Positions 32,329-44,590 of a stretch of 64,000 nt of DNA are shown here, one piece after another; the stretch's first letter is position 1; each line of letters starts with the position of its first letter. Under the pieces are notes generated by a model. The model saw nothing but the letters and a program-made list of their open reading frames with translations. It was not told the DNA's origin and did not search any database. This DNA comes from Gerris lacustris (lineage: Eukaryota; Arthropoda; Insecta; Hemiptera; Gerridae): the NCBI GenBank assembly GCA_951217055.1, contig OX578276.1, forward strand, positions 15,855,430 to 15,919,429, written 5' to 3'. The position numbers and the translations under genes were made by a program.

Positions 32329-32515
32329 ATGGAAACAACTACTATCACGTGAAAAAAGTGTGCGGTGTTGATTTAGCAAGTATTGTATATGTACTGCAGC
32401 TACACTGATATCACGTCACGTGACATCACGTCACGTGATATCAGTGTAGCTTTTCAGTACATACAAAACATCACGTCACATGATGTCACTTGACGTGATA
32501 GTAGTGTGTTTCCAC
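32329..32515. mobile_element. MITE with nested palindromes and three CACGTG boxes
   Basis: The left ggaaacaactactatcacgt is answered by the inverse acgtgatagtagtgtgtttcc. The inside is a second palindrome agctacactgatatcacg... cgtgatatcagtgtagct (about 32398..32453). CACGTG occurs at 32346, 32417 and 32432. Confidence 0.65.
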
Positions 32516-32549
32516 CTTTAAAAACTTAATGCTCATGTGCAAGAGAAAT

Positions 32550-32770
32550 TAATGGGCGCAGAGCATAACATGGGACCTATACAATGGGCTAATTGTAAGC
32601 TAACATTCAAACTGCACTAAAAGCAGAGAAGACATGGTAGTTCACAAAAATGTCGAACCAGACAGACCGACAGTCACACACCAGACCAAAAAATGTTTCC
32701 TGATGACTGAAACGGATCCTGCCTCTAGAAATTTTTCAATTCGGTGACCCAAATATTTTGTCATACAAAA
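32550..32770 (-). repeat. gcttaccgaaggtaacggaagc repeat family, inverted fragment
   Basis: acatgggacctatacaatgg, cagacagaccgacagtca and tgatgactgaaacggatcct match the inverted series. Confidence 0.5.
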
Positions 32771-33119
32771 TAATCACAAATCACAATGCATCCACTAATT
32801 TCAATAATCTAGGAAGCTGGAACAATAAAAGAATAAATCAAAAATTGAAGGCATAAGTTAACAAAGATGGTGTGTTCCATTACTTTTTTTTTTTTTTAAA
32901 GTGAGATAGTAGCTTGGATGAATATGATATGTTACGCTGTATGACGACACAAAGACTCGTTACTATAGCACTCAGTTTAAAAGATAGGAAATGCTAAAAG
33001 GGGTATCAAATATCACAACACTTTTATTAATATTGATGCTGAGATAATATTATTGATAAAAAGGGTTTGTTGATAATTCTACATAAACAAAACCTTTATA
33101 TTATTTGATAAGGTACTTT

Positions 33120-33345
33120 TATTTCCGAGCTTACCGAAGGTAACGGAAGCTATGCATATTAAATATTACATAAAAGTCTCCGATTTCAAAAATTCCAAGA
33201 CAGAAATCCGTTTTAGACATCAGGGAACAGTCTGTCGCTCAATTTTTACCGAATCTCAAAATATTTGTCCGATTTTTAATGACATTTAGATGGTAGGTCA
33301 TAATTAGCCCAATGTTGGTTCCATATAAAATATATCTCTTCCCTA
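33120..33345 (+). repeat. gcttaccgaaggtaacggaagc repeat family, fragment
   Basis: ttccgagcttaccgaaggta at 33121 and aattccaagacagaaatccg, then tagatggtaggtcataatta. Confidence 0.65.
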
Positions 33346-33564
33346 CTCAAAAACGTATATGTATAAGCGTGTATCAGGTTGAAATTTTACATGCTACTAT
33401 AGGTGATGTATACAAAGATTCATTTAAATCGATACGGCAGAACGTAACATATCGATAAAAACGTTGTTTTCTTTATTTTAAACGTTTAGGACAGCTTTAA
33501 TAAATTTAGCGATTTTTATCACTTCATAGCAGCGTCAGTGATTGTTTTACTATTAAAAACAAAA

Positions 33565-34335
33565 TACGTGTGGTGTCGCGGGACACCCGGTAGGAACTAA
33601 GTTCCTTACATTTTTCATTAAATATAAATTATAAAATCACACTGCTAAGTACGTATACATTGCTAACTACTTATACATGGCGGAGTTAGAAAAGAGACAA
33701 AATTAAAAGTAACGAACTGTTTGTACCTGGCAGAGTTAAGGCAAAATTAAAAGAAAATCATTATTTGTTTAATTAAAGCGAGCGTCTTAATAAAAATATA
33801 TATTGAATATATGAAAAAAGTTGATCATGATGAGTTTATAGTGAAAGAGTATGTTTGTTAAAGGAGTTTGGATAGAAATAGGACTGTTTTCTACCTACCC
33901 GGCCAATTCATTTAAAATATTATAAAATATATTTCTTCCCTACTCTACAGCTTCTGCTTGTATCAGGGTGAAATCTTACATGATTATATTTTATTTATTT
34001 ACAAAACAAAGTGACATTTTTGACATATATAACAAAAATAATCAAAATAAGTAAAGTAACAGGCTTCCTTAATAACAATTTTGCCTGTCTTTTGAAGCTT
34101 ACGTTTACGCGAGCGTTGCGCGTGAACGCTTGGGCGGATAACGTTTTCCGACGAACTCAGCCTGGGCATTGGTAAAATGAACATGTGTACCAAATTTCAT
34201 CTAACTCGGTGATCTTTTACTCAGTTATCGTCATCTGTAGATTTCGTGACGGATTTTGCGTGACGGTGATTTTGGTCGTTTTTTCGGATTCACTCCCGGG
34301 CTCCAGAACGTGCCATAAGGAACTTCGTTCCAAAA
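33565..34335. mobile_element. repeat with ggaacgaagttcc ends, copy 2
   Basis: Starts acgtgtggtgtcgcgggaca, ends ccataaggaacttcgttcc. The inner gtttacgcgagcgttgcgcg hairpin and gcattggtaaaatgaacatg are shared with 22795..23665. Confidence 0.68.
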
Positions 34336-35239
34336 ACTGGAATATAATTATTTTTTTTAAAAAAATTACAAAAATAAAAACAATTCAAAATGTTGAACAG
34401 ATCTTTCTCAGTTTCATGTTTTTGTAGCGATCTCAATCAACACCTTAATTAACTTACGTTGACTGACTCAAGATGAACTCAGATGGCGGGAGTTGAGTTA
34501 TTTGCCCCCCCCCCCCCCCCCCCCCCCTCTAGTGAGTCAACTAGTTGTATTGAAACCCCGAGGTAGAAGCTATTGATCTGTCTACGACCACTCGTCAGAG
34601 TGTATCGCACAGTGCAAACTAAAGCATCTAGAGATTTCAAATTTGGCACATTTATAGAACGGAACGGGATTAGTCAAGCTAGTGAATCAAAATTAAAAGT
34701 CTTACGACGCTGTACGAATTCATTTGCTAAACGGAATGAAATATCTTATCGCGATTGCTAGTGTCTTCAGTCGCTTTACAATTAGAACATTATTTTTTAC
34801 TCTTTAATTGCTTTAAGTGGATTTAAAATGATCCAGATATCGAAATAAAGCGTTTATTGGAACCTTTTTTCATACGAGCGGGATTTTGCCAAAGAAATTT
34901 TTCAGCTCGTAATCAGCGGTGATAAAACGCTAGGACACATCAAAATTATGTATCTTGCTTAATAAAAATAACGGATAGAATAAGGAAACCCAGAATTGTG
35001 AATTTTACTTAATAAAAATGTAACCACAAAAATAGAAAACTACAGAATTGGGACTAGCACCATACAGATTTGTGAATCTGACATTTTAGAGACCTTATTT
35101 ATTGATTTATTTTTTACTCGAAAACCTGTCATAAACCTAAATTTAAAATAGGACTGTTAAAACAATTAGAAATAGGCTGTCAATATTAGTCTAGCACATA
35201 CAATATAAATATTAAGATTTCAGCATAAAATAAACAGGT
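34336..35239. other. non-coding DNA with a C24 run
   Basis: Poly-C at about 34504..34527. A 62-codon open frame (34573..34761) has no recognisable similarity. Nothing else seen. Confidence 0.35.
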
Positions 35240-35955
35240 CAAGTGTGTGCTAGTGAGCACACAGCGAAGGTCCGTAGGCAACCCTGTATAGTTTAAGTAG
35301 TACCCTATTGATGGTGTTTTTTAAAATGCTAAAAAGCTTACTTTGAACTATCCTATGGGTCTGATATTCTCAAAACACATAAACAAACTTCCGATAAAGT
35401 ATTTTTTTTTTGCCACTGAACCGGACTACAACCATATAAATACATCGAAAAGACCATAGTTATAAAAAACGTATTTTGTCAATAAAAAAAAATCATATTT
35501 TTTTCGAAATTTCCAAAAAGTGGTATCTTTACTTTTGGTCGAAGAATGTTCAGGAATTTTTTCAGATTTTTTGCTCTTCACATAAGCGAGATAGAGGGGG
35601 GGGGGGACATGTTTTACACCCACTTTTAACTTGCCTACCCTCGCCCTAGAAAAAATAACCAAAGAATTATATAGTTTTGTAATCAGCTCGACGTACCCTT
35701 TCATATGATACCCCTCACGGTGTCGAAAAAAAAAAAAATGTAACCCTTAAGTTTTTTTCCCCTAATTTTTTTGAAATTTTTTTTTTTTTTTAAGTCACTA
35801 TATTTTTAAAATATGTGGGTAGGTACAAGACACATACATGCCAAATTTCAAAGTGATCGGACGAAAGGTGTAGCCGTGAGAGCAGGCGACATGACGGACG
35901 GACAGACACACGCAGGAAAATATAAGGGTCCTTGGTTTTGCCTACGGACCCTAAA
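35240..35955 (+). mobile_element. ggtccgtaggc-ended repeat, copy 1
   Basis: Begins aggtcaagtgtgtgctagtg ... cgaaggtccgtaggcaa and ends tttgcctacggaccct, giving short inverted ends aggtccgtaggc. It shares ccactgaaccggactacaac, atttccaaaaagtggtatct and gatcggacgaaaggtgtagc with 57045..57775. The 92-codon minus frame is not conserved as protein between copies. Confidence 0.7.
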
Positions 35956-38171
35956 AATCGGTCCGAGATAACTCAGACACTTACTCATATACGAGTTCAT
36001 AATTACTCAGCCCAGTGTTTTCCACTTATATTAGTTTAAGTAGATACATTTTCTCAAAATGTATCATAAAAATAACTTCTCCTTGGCGGGGAATCGAAAT
36101 CAAATGAGTTCTATCCGCGTAAAAGAAGCTATGGGCTCATAGATTTGAAATTATATAGGTCCTTTTTGTTTGTAAACGCATCGTAAGGTTTTTTTGTTTG
36201 TTTTTTTCCACTTTATTGTTTAACAAAACTACAATAATAAACATGTTATAAGTGTTACAGTTATTACAGTTTTATACTGGCTTGATCAACATGTGAAAAG
36301 GAAGTAGTCCAGTGACAACCCCATTTTGGCGTGAGAATTACAAAGAGGATTGACTAAATATACTTAAATAACTATATTTATAGTTAGATAGGAGGATATT
36401 TACAGATTTTATGTGTGTATAAAAATCCCAACAATTTTGACTGATTGAAAAAACGGGGGAAACAATTATACAAATTAGACAATAATGGCTTGTAAAAGTA
36501 TAAACCCAATAAAGTACGAGATAAGATGCGAGGAAGCTATGTGCCACACCAATTGGCAGCCAATTTTTATTAGCGCACTTATACATCTTAAAGAGTGCTG
36601 ATCCAATTTGGAAGAAATATGTTTAGTTTGTTAAAAGTAGCCGACAGATGGTGCCATATTAGTTTTAACCTCCTTGAATAAAAATTAGTGTTACCGAACT
36701 GGAAATGGAAACAGTTGCACCACGCTTCAATTCCGGTGTAACCATACGTCCAATGATAGATGCGAGCAATCTATGTGCCACACTAATTAAATCAGATAAT
36801 ATTTTATTTAGGTTAAGAGTTGTTTTCATTTTTTTTTTTTTTTTTAATCTTAATTGTTTATTTTGTATTTAAACTGAACAGAGCCAAGGACATGAAACGC
36901 TCATTAGACTGAGAAATATTACATCCTAATAATAATAACAAATAACAATTGTTCTTAGTTATATAATAACTTTCAAGTTTTAAACCCATTCAAATGCGTA
37001 AATTCCTCGAGTACAATGTTGTAAGGTTAAAGGAATAGACTGTCTAATGTCTAATTATAAATATGGAGAGAGAATTGCAAAAAGATAAAATCAATATGAC
37101 GGAATCAGACAAAATCTTCTCAAATACATACCCATACTGCACTTAAATACCAAATTACAAGATAAAAAGAACTTTTTATATACTAAGTTTTTATTTTCTG
37201 TTGAATCGTATGTAATGTTGACAATATAATTGCCATTGTTATAATATAATGTTAGTGAAAAAAAATACATAGTCCCGAATTTGTTTACTTCACATAATAA
37301 TGACAACCATCTAGAGAGCTGATCTTAAACCTATAAAAGGACAAATCTTTGTACAACGGATCTCACCACCACCAAATCTAAACCGAGCCATTGATATGCC
37401 CCCGTGTAGGGACTGTAAGCGGTAAGAGAAGAAAAATGTGTACAAGTAAAGAAGTACAGATGCAGAAAAATTAAACCTATACCTAAGACACAAGTGTAAA
37501 CAAACCTGGGTGTCACAAGTAAATTAATTTATTTCTTTGTTTACTATTCAATGTTTACCTCTTAATAAAAAATCACAAATTTGAAACCCGTCAAAATGAA
37601 GATTGTAAATTACTATGGGATATGTCAAAACAAATAAAATAACTGGCGGATTTTTTCCGAACTAACTTTCCATACAGAAATTTTGCTGAAAACTAATTAA
37701 ATTCTGCTGAAAGATGGCTAAAAGTATTAAAATAATGCATTGTAATTGTGTTCTGAGCTATTCTAAAAGTTTCAAATGTTTAGCTACTCGGGAAGTTAGT
37801 TAAAAATCGATTGCAAGATTTGTACTGGACAAACAAACAAACAAGAAAGCAAGCTAATAAAAACGTAGTAAAATATCTTTTTAATTGTTAAATATTGTAT
37901 TGCATTATTAAACATTATGTTATTAATTAATAAAGAGATGAAAAGTTCCACAAATCCTGGTTATAACAAAAACCGTAGATTACATAAAAAGTAGCTATTT
38001 ATAAAGGCTCGTGCGAACTACATATAATTCGCACGAGTCTATAAAATGGTGTTTTTGCATGCGTTAGGTACAGTATACTCTATCTACGGTCCCAAGATTT
38101 AAGTAAACACTCATTTTTAGTTACTTAAGATTTAAAATTAAACTAATAAAAAACAAAACAGTGGGAAATCG

Positions 38172-38176
<5 letters not shown>
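35956..38176. other. repeat fragments and AT-rich DNA, no gene
   Basis: About 35975..36110 is an inverted fragment of the ACTTTCTCATAT family (ccttggcggggaatcgaa). About 36400..36600 holds the gcgaggaagctatgtgccac tail of another family. The rest is AT-rich with small incidental frames (37091..37516, minus). Confidence 0.4.

Positions 38177-38246
<70 letters not shown>
38177..38246. repeat. (TA)n microsatellite, ~35 units
   Basis: Uninterrupted alternating TA for about 70 bp. Confidence 0.95.
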
Positions 38247-38249
<3 letters not shown>

Positions 38250-38254
38250 CTTTA

Positions 38255-38575
38255 TACAAGGTTATCTGCACTCACGCGGTCTGTTAATAGTGCGTTAATG
38301 GACTACGCATGCGCATTTACTTTAAAATTCAACAATATGTTCACATTATTTTATTATCATCTGACCATTCGTCCAATAATAGGAAGGGAAGAAGCTATGT
38401 GCCACACTACTTGGCAGATGTTCTTTAAAAGTGCACTTCTTTTTATAGATGGAAACTCGCTAAAAATAAATCAAATAACCTTAATGCAAGGCTATCAGAA
38501 CACTCACGGTCTGTTTGCAGTTAATAATGTACTACGCATGCGCATTTACTTTAAAATTCGTAGCATAACCTTAAC
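38255..38575 (+). repeat. direct repeat with tacgcatgcgcatttacttt
   Basis: tatcagcactcacg-cggtctgttaatag...tacgcatgcgcatttacttt at 38260..38330 recurs at 38490..38560. The 108-codon plus frame over it is incidental. Confidence 0.5.
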
Positions 38576-38581
38576 TTACAT

Positions 38582-39509
38582 TAGGTTTGTTCCAACCACC
38601 AGTTCCGAATCAGTTTCGGATTAGTCTGTGATTGACGTAATGCGCATGCGCGGTCATTGACCGTTGGGAATTGATTTGTGATTTCGTTTTTGTTGGAACG
38701 CTCCTTTCTCGAACCAAACTGTTAGCCGTGGTAGGTTTTAGCACTGTTATCAGAACAACTTTTTGAGTTGATCGTTTATGTGATTTTGCGTTCCTGTGCT
38801 ATCGAAAATACATGCACACATTTTACAAATGTTTATTTAATACATGAATTCACGATTTCATTTCGATTTACGCCCGAATTCACAATTTTCGGGCTTACTG
38901 AGGTGAGCCAGTTTTAGTAGACTTACGGCACACTCGTATTTTTATTGATATAATCCTAAATGCTCTTTTGTTTTAAAAAAAAAAAAAAATATTAATCTTA
39001 GTCCAGTTAACGAAAGTAATATTGCGGAAATAAGTCATATTCTTTCGGCATTTGTTTGAAAATGGAATAAGTATCAAAAGTCCATCTTGGAAAATAGGTC
39101 CAATTTTTATTTTTTTCAGAAATACCTAGAAATGCCAATTATATGCACAAAAATTCATAGTCGCATTCGTACAAAAACATTTTAAAAAGAACAGTTGATT
39201 CGCAAGAAAGGAGAATAATTATAATAGGCGAGCGATATCAAAACAAAAACAATGAAGCGGAAGCGGAGCGGAAGATTACGTTTCTGTTCACCCAAACTCA
39301 ATCCCAAACTACTAGTCCCTGCCGCCGATCGCTGACTGCTCTGACTGGTTCCAAACAAATCCGTGATTCAATCAGAGCGTGGTTGGAACAGCCGATTAAC
39401 AGTCGGAGTCAGTCAGAGTTTGAGTTTGGGCTCGTTGGAACTCTTTTTTCCAAATGCGCATGCGTCGTACAGTTCTAAAACAGTTTGAAGAGTTGTTGGA
39501 ACAAACCTA
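38582..39509. mobile_element. TIR element, ~928 bp, taggtttgttccaac ends
   Basis: taggtttgttccaaccacc at 38582 is answered by the inverse ttgttggaacaaaccta ending 39509. Subterminal gcgcatgcgc palindromes on both sides (38641, 39456), and inner ggaac/gttcc motifs repeated many times. No transposase. Confidence 0.65.
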
Positions 39510-40033
39510 TTGTAAACAATTACATTAAAAGAAACTATATAAATAATGAAATAATGTTTGTATTGCAAAGCGAACGTATAGATGAAAGCAATCACGATAA
39601 TAAATAAAAGAGTATCCAAGTTCTACGAGATCGAAGCTACGAAATTAATAACGACAACATGTTTGTCCTATTCAGCAATTAATTCATACAGCATAGATAA
39701 TATATGTAATCTTCTATAAGAGTACTATTTGATTGTCCAATTACTAGTCAAGATATTATTATGTCCATAGTTAAAATAAGTTTATAATTAACTTAACAAG
39801 AATATGTGGTAGATAACCTTGAACTGGTATTCTTACAGGCGCTAAGGGGAAAGCGGCCACTTGAACCAGATGGCCGACCATAGCAGCTGGGGACTCATAC
39901 CATTAGATTTTCTATTTTTTTATTCATTAAGTCATTTACATAAGTTATTAAGATTTTTTTAAAATTTTTATTGACCAAAAATGGAGAGATATTTCAAACT
40001 AAGATTTACTGTCAAAGAATCCAACTTGACACA
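39510..40033. other. AT-rich stretch, nothing recognised
   Basis: No coding frame, no repeat match noticed. Confidence 0.35.
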
Positions 40034-40588
40034 TAATAGTACATTACGCGTCGAGTGCGGAAAGTAGCATTTTGCACGCGAGTGTGGAGTTTGCACCCGA
40101 GCGACAGCGAGGGTAGTAAAACCACACGAGCAATGCAAAATGCCGTTCTCGCACGAGTTGCGTACCGTACTTTATCTACGATTGTTAGATTTAAATAATA
40201 AGTACAGAAAAAAATAAACTTCCTGTATGCAAGTTCGTATTTCTCTTTTGATAAAGATGACATTAATTCATTAGTTGTATTTTGTGCCGAATTAATTATT
40301 TTGGGAGGCGTATTATTCTCCTCATATTCGTCATAATCACTTAAATCACTCATTGATTTTCCAAAAAACTCGATATGAACAGTTACTTTTATTAAACAAA
40401 CAGCAAATTAGTTTTGTTAAATGTAAACAAACTCGCTAATCGTGCGTAAAGCTGAAGAATTCCTCTTCTTTACCACCCTAGGGCGGTAGAAAAGAAGAAC
40501 TCTTCAGAATTATGAGACGCGCACGCGCAATGAATACAAGTACGTAAATAATCACCTTCTACGCATCTTGACAGAGATACAATGTTTT
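40034..40588 (-). mobile_element. hairpin-ended repeat, copy 2, with the best-preserved ORF start
   Basis: 555 bp. The left end tacattacgcgtcgagtgcg...cgcacgagttgcgtac folds as a ~125-bp imperfect hairpin with an inner gcattttgca / tgcaaaatgc pair. The right side has a hairpin at about 40457..40505 around ccctaggg. The minus frame 40353..40180 starts MSDLSDYDEYEENNTPP and continues NELMSSLSKEKYELAYRKFI. The latter resembles the N-terminal core-binding helix of eukaryotic tyrosine recombinases (Crypton type). This is a guess from pattern, not a match I can verify. Confidence 0.55.
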
Positions 40589-40627
40589 AGAGATAAAATT
40601 ATTTGGTATTTTACCGAGATTTTTTAG

Positions 40628-40830
40628 TAATAGTCCAGGAGATAGCGTGCCAAAACGTGTCTGACTAATATCAAGCTAGAATTTTGTGTATAAGTAAATG
40701 TTTTGGTGCCTTTTAAGAATATAAGGTCGGCTAAGTTCGTCTGCGGGACATAGCTTGGCAATAGACATTTGAAAAAAACAAACCGGTGGAGAGCGTCCAT
40801 ATCCCGCCCTTTTTGGTAGACAATATGATT
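40628..40830 (+). repeat. dispersed repeat, copy related to 18440..18640
   Basis: agatagcgtgccaaaacgtg, atcaagctagaattttgtgt, taagttcgtctgcgggacat and cttggcaatag in shared order. Confidence 0.65.
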
Positions 40831-40914
40831 TTCATGTTACATAAATAGCTAAAACAAATTTTTAAATGGGCGCAATCGAAAACAGCTGGGCCGAATACGT
40901 TGGCTAATGTAAGT

Positions 40915-42105
40915 GCCGGCTTTGTTAAATTCCCTACGACTGAGATTTTGTGGTGCCACTTCATAATCATGACTAGAAAGGTCAATGCCAATAGAAAATA
41001 AAATAACTATATTGTCACCACACTATTATTATTAATTAATTATATTAACAAATGCATTTCGACATTTTATATCGTCTGCAGTGTTACGTGTTACGTGTTA
41101 CAATAGTAAGAGTAGAATCTTTAGTCTTACTGTTCTAACACGTAACTCTCAAGAGGATGTATCAAATCTGGAAACGCGTTTGTAAATATAATTAATTAAT
41201 TATAGTGCGGTGACAATGTTGTCATTTTACTTTCTACTGACCTCTCTAATCATAATGTTGAAGTGGTACCACAAATTCTCAGTTGTATAGAATAGAAACT
41301 ACATCAATATTGTGGTGACAATATAGTTCTTTTACTTTCTACTGACCTCTCTAATCATAATGTTGAAGTGGTACCACAAATTCTCAGTTGTATAGAATAG
41401 AAACTACACCAATATTGTGGTGACAATATAGTTTTTTCACTTTCTACAGACCTCTCTAATCATAATGTTGAAGTGGTACCACAAATTCTCAGTTGTATAA
41501 AATAGAAACTACACCAATATTATGGTGACAATATAGTTCTTTTACTTTCAACTGACCTCTCTAATCATAATGTTGAAGTGGTACCACAAATTCTCAGTTG
41601 TATAAAATAGAAACTACACCAATATTGTGGTGACAATATAGTTTTTTTACTTTCTACTGACCTCTCTAATCATAATGTTGAAGTGGTACCACAAATTCTC
41701 AGTTGTATAGAATAGAAACTACACCAATATTGTGGTGACAATATAGTTCTTTTACTTTCTACTGACCTCTCTAATCATAATGTTGAAGTGGTACCACAAA
41801 TTCTCAGTTGTATAGAATAGAAACTACATCAATATTGTGGTGACAATATAGTTCTTTTACTTTCTACTGACCTCTCTAATCATAATGTTGAAGTGGTACC
41901 ACAAATTCTCAGTTGTATAAAATAGAAACAACACCAATATTGTGGTGACAATATAGTTCTTTTACTTTCTACTGACCTCTCTAATCATAATGTTGAAGTG
42001 GTACCACAAATTCTCAGTTGTATAGAATAGAAACTACACCAATATTATGGTGACAATATTGGTGTAGTTTCTATTAAGGTCTCTAGTTATAATTCCCTAC
42101 AGACC
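40915..42105. mobile_element. foldback element, one arm amplified into 8 x 105 bp
   Basis: The left arm (about 41050 down to 40920, reverse complement) reads gtggtgacaatatag, cattgacctttctagtcatg and gaagtggcaccacaaa. The right side carries the same sequence in direct orientation as an array. A second palindrome (about 41090..41155, gttacgtgttacaatagtaa...cttactgttctaacacgtaac) sits at the centre. The array ends in the inverted junction gaaactacaccaatatt...aatattggtgtagtttc (about 42030..42075). Confidence 0.7.
41207..42058 (+). repeat. tandem array, eight units of exactly 105 bp
   Basis: The landmark cataatgttgaagtggtacc occurs at 41251, 41356, 41461, 41566, 41671, 41776, 41881 and 41986. 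Units differ by a few substitutions only (acatcaatattg/acaccaatattg, tataaaatag/tatagaatag). The fixed period and low divergence point to recent amplification. Confidence 0.92.
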
Positions 42106-42812
42106 TTTTGTATGTATTGAAAACAGATGCTTGTTAACTTTATTTGGGTATTTAAACAAGGAATATTTAATAAGTGGTCTAGAAATGTGGTTTTAGCGGT
42201 TGTTTGAGAGGGGAGGTATAATGTAGGTTATATAGAGGTATAATGAGTAGTGTGAGGTTATGTTGCTCAAGCCCCTGGTGGAGTATTTAACCACTTGCAA
42301 GTATTAGCTAACCTTGGTTAGATTTGCTTAAGGAACAAGTGCACAGCCTTGACCTGCTTGGTTTCACTTCCTCTTAGCTCGGTACCAATCCGTTCTTACT
42401 TTCTTCTGACTTTGACGTGGCTCCCCTGGACTAGCTGTACAGCAGTACAGTGTACAGCTGTTCAGTCCACGCGTTGGCCCCTCCTCTTACCTTGTCCAAC
42501 GTTCCTCTAAATACATTTTATAACCAGATGTTTGCAAAATGTTCTCTTTCTTTATTAACAAAATCTTAATAAATTATTTAATTTTTAAAGAGAACATTAT
42601 AATTCACAAGTAATAGCAAATAACACAAAAGAACTTCAAATGCAGATTTATATATCGTTATAACACGTTGATAAAAGGTTGGAAACAAGATTTCATCTAA
42701 ATTGGTGAACTTTTACTTAAGTTTTCGTCACACAAGAAGACGTGCACGTCGCATATTCTTTTTCTTTTCAATGTGCGTTTCTCTAATAATATAATAATAA
42801 ATCATTCTTTCT
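42106..42812. other. non-coding DNA, nothing recognised
   Basis: Includes a short acagctgtacagc-type palindromic cluster (about 42430..42470). No gene. Confidence 0.35.
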
Positions 42813-43170
42813 CATATAAAAGTACATAATTACTTAGTCCAGTGTTTTCCATTTATTAGTTTTCGAGTTTTCGTTGGTAAATTTAATTATTATCCAACAT
42901 TATATCAAAATTTATCATAAAACTAACAATTTATCATAAAATTAACTTCTTCTCGGCCGGCAATCGAATCCGGCCTCTCTCCGTCCGCGATTAAAGCTAT
43001 TTTTTTAGGGACCATATTTTTCCCAGGAAAACAGCTTATATCGTTAGATTCGTATTTAAATGGACGACATATTACAATTTTTTTGATAAAAATCATCAGA
43101 ACCGTTTTCGAGAGTTTTTGAGGGGTAGCGCTCCCAAATTTAGAGCTAAGATTCATTTCTCAATTTAAGC
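42813..43170 (-). repeat. ACTTTCTCATAT repeat family, inverted partial copy
   Basis: tctcatataaaagtacataa, cttagtccagtgttttcc and the inverted B box caatcgaatccggcc, then gaaaacagcttatatcgtta. Confidence 0.6.
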
Positions 43171-44164
43171 TAAAATAGTTATTTATGTAACTAGGCAACC
43201 AAATGGAATTTTACTGCCGAGTGATTAAGTTAGTCTCCGAGCCGGAGGCGAGGTCAGGCTATGAAATTAAACTGCCTCGGCAGGCAATGAATACACAAGG
43301 CAGAAATGTTTCCTTTGCTGCCTTATTGCATACAATATTTTATCTACTCACGCTATTTAGATGGAAGCTTTAAGATGTAAATAAATGGAAGCATAGGTAA
43401 ACATATTAATAATATAACATTGCTTTGTAATAAAACTAGAATAAAACTAAATTAAAATAAAACTAAACACTAACAAAAATAGCTTAATTTTCTTCGAAAA
43501 TTCGCTAACAGGTGTAATGACACGCACTGGTAAACACGGTACTTTCTCTGCCTAGGCAGTGAAATATTTCCCTGACTGCTTCAACTATTTTCTTGCCTGT
43601 TTTTAATATTTTAATGACAAATTATCTAAATAGTACCTTCCAGCCTAAAAACAGTTAAGTAGTGCTTAATTTTGCTGCCGTGAATAGCTAAAATATATTT
43701 GTAGAGTACAAACGCAATGAAACTACTTCGAAGCCTCTAGCTTTCAAACCTTTCCCAGTTATAATAACATTTTTAAGATTTTTGATGAGGGAAAAGGTTA
43801 ACTTTAATTTTTTTTAAAAATACGTCAAGCATTGTGACCTAGAATAACCGTGATTTTTTAATAAATAGAAAGAGGGGGGAGACAAGATAAACGCAATTTT
43901 CAAGGACATAGGACGCAAAGATGAATTAGTACGAAAAAAGGAAACCAAATGTATAATTTGAATTCAGGGCGTCCTTTTTCATTTAACACCTCCCCCCCCC
44001 CCCATGACGCCTTTTCCTTAAAACAAATGTTAACCCTTCAAACTTCAAACTAGCCAGTATATTTTTCCTGTGTTTAAGTTATTATACATAACATGACTGC
44101 AAATTAAAACTTTGCTTGAAATTACTTGAAATTAAATTTCGTTGATCAGGTCGTTAATCTAGGG
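43171..44164. other. ctgcc/ggcag repeat and AT-rich DNA, no gene
   Basis: About 43270..43650 is the pair of 30770..31012 (aggcagaaatgtttcctttg, ctgcctaggcagtgaaatat). A C11 run near 43992. Nothing coding. Confidence 0.45.
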
Positions 44165-44590
44165 CTATCTGCAGGCTACTTTCGACATCCAAATTTCATT
44201 TCAAGTGCTTTATCAGATAAGTGTAAAATTAACGCAGAAGGTTGAAACTTATATGGGACCAACATTCGGCTATAATAATTACGACCTACCATCCAAATTT
44301 CGATAAAATCGGACGAGCAGTTTTTAAGATACGTCGATTTGCAAAAATTGAGCAACAGACAGATCGACAGACCCGGAACCAAAAATTTTCCCTGATGTCT
44401 GTAACAGATTTCTATTTTGGAAAAAATTTCTCTTTTCAGAACGATCACATCTTGCGTTACCTTCGGTAAGCTTGGGAGCAAAAACGGGGGAAACAATTAA
44501 ATTAGACTGTAACGGCTTGTATATGTATAAAATCAATAAAGTACGAGATTAGATGCGAGGAAGCTATGTGCCACACTAATTGCCAGTCTC
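44165..44590 (-). repeat. gcttaccgaaggtaacggaagc repeat family, inverted copy
   Basis: cgacctaccatccaaatttc, cagacagatcgacagacccg, gttaccttcggtaagcttgg, then gcgaggaagctatgtgccac. Opposing frames of 106 and 75 codons cover the same repeat and are incidental. Confidence 0.6.

Noticed and set aside
41207..42058. Eight evenly spaced near-identical repeats, at first CRISPR-like
   Set aside because: Units are contiguous 105-bp tandem copies with no variable spacers, and the genome is eukaryotic.
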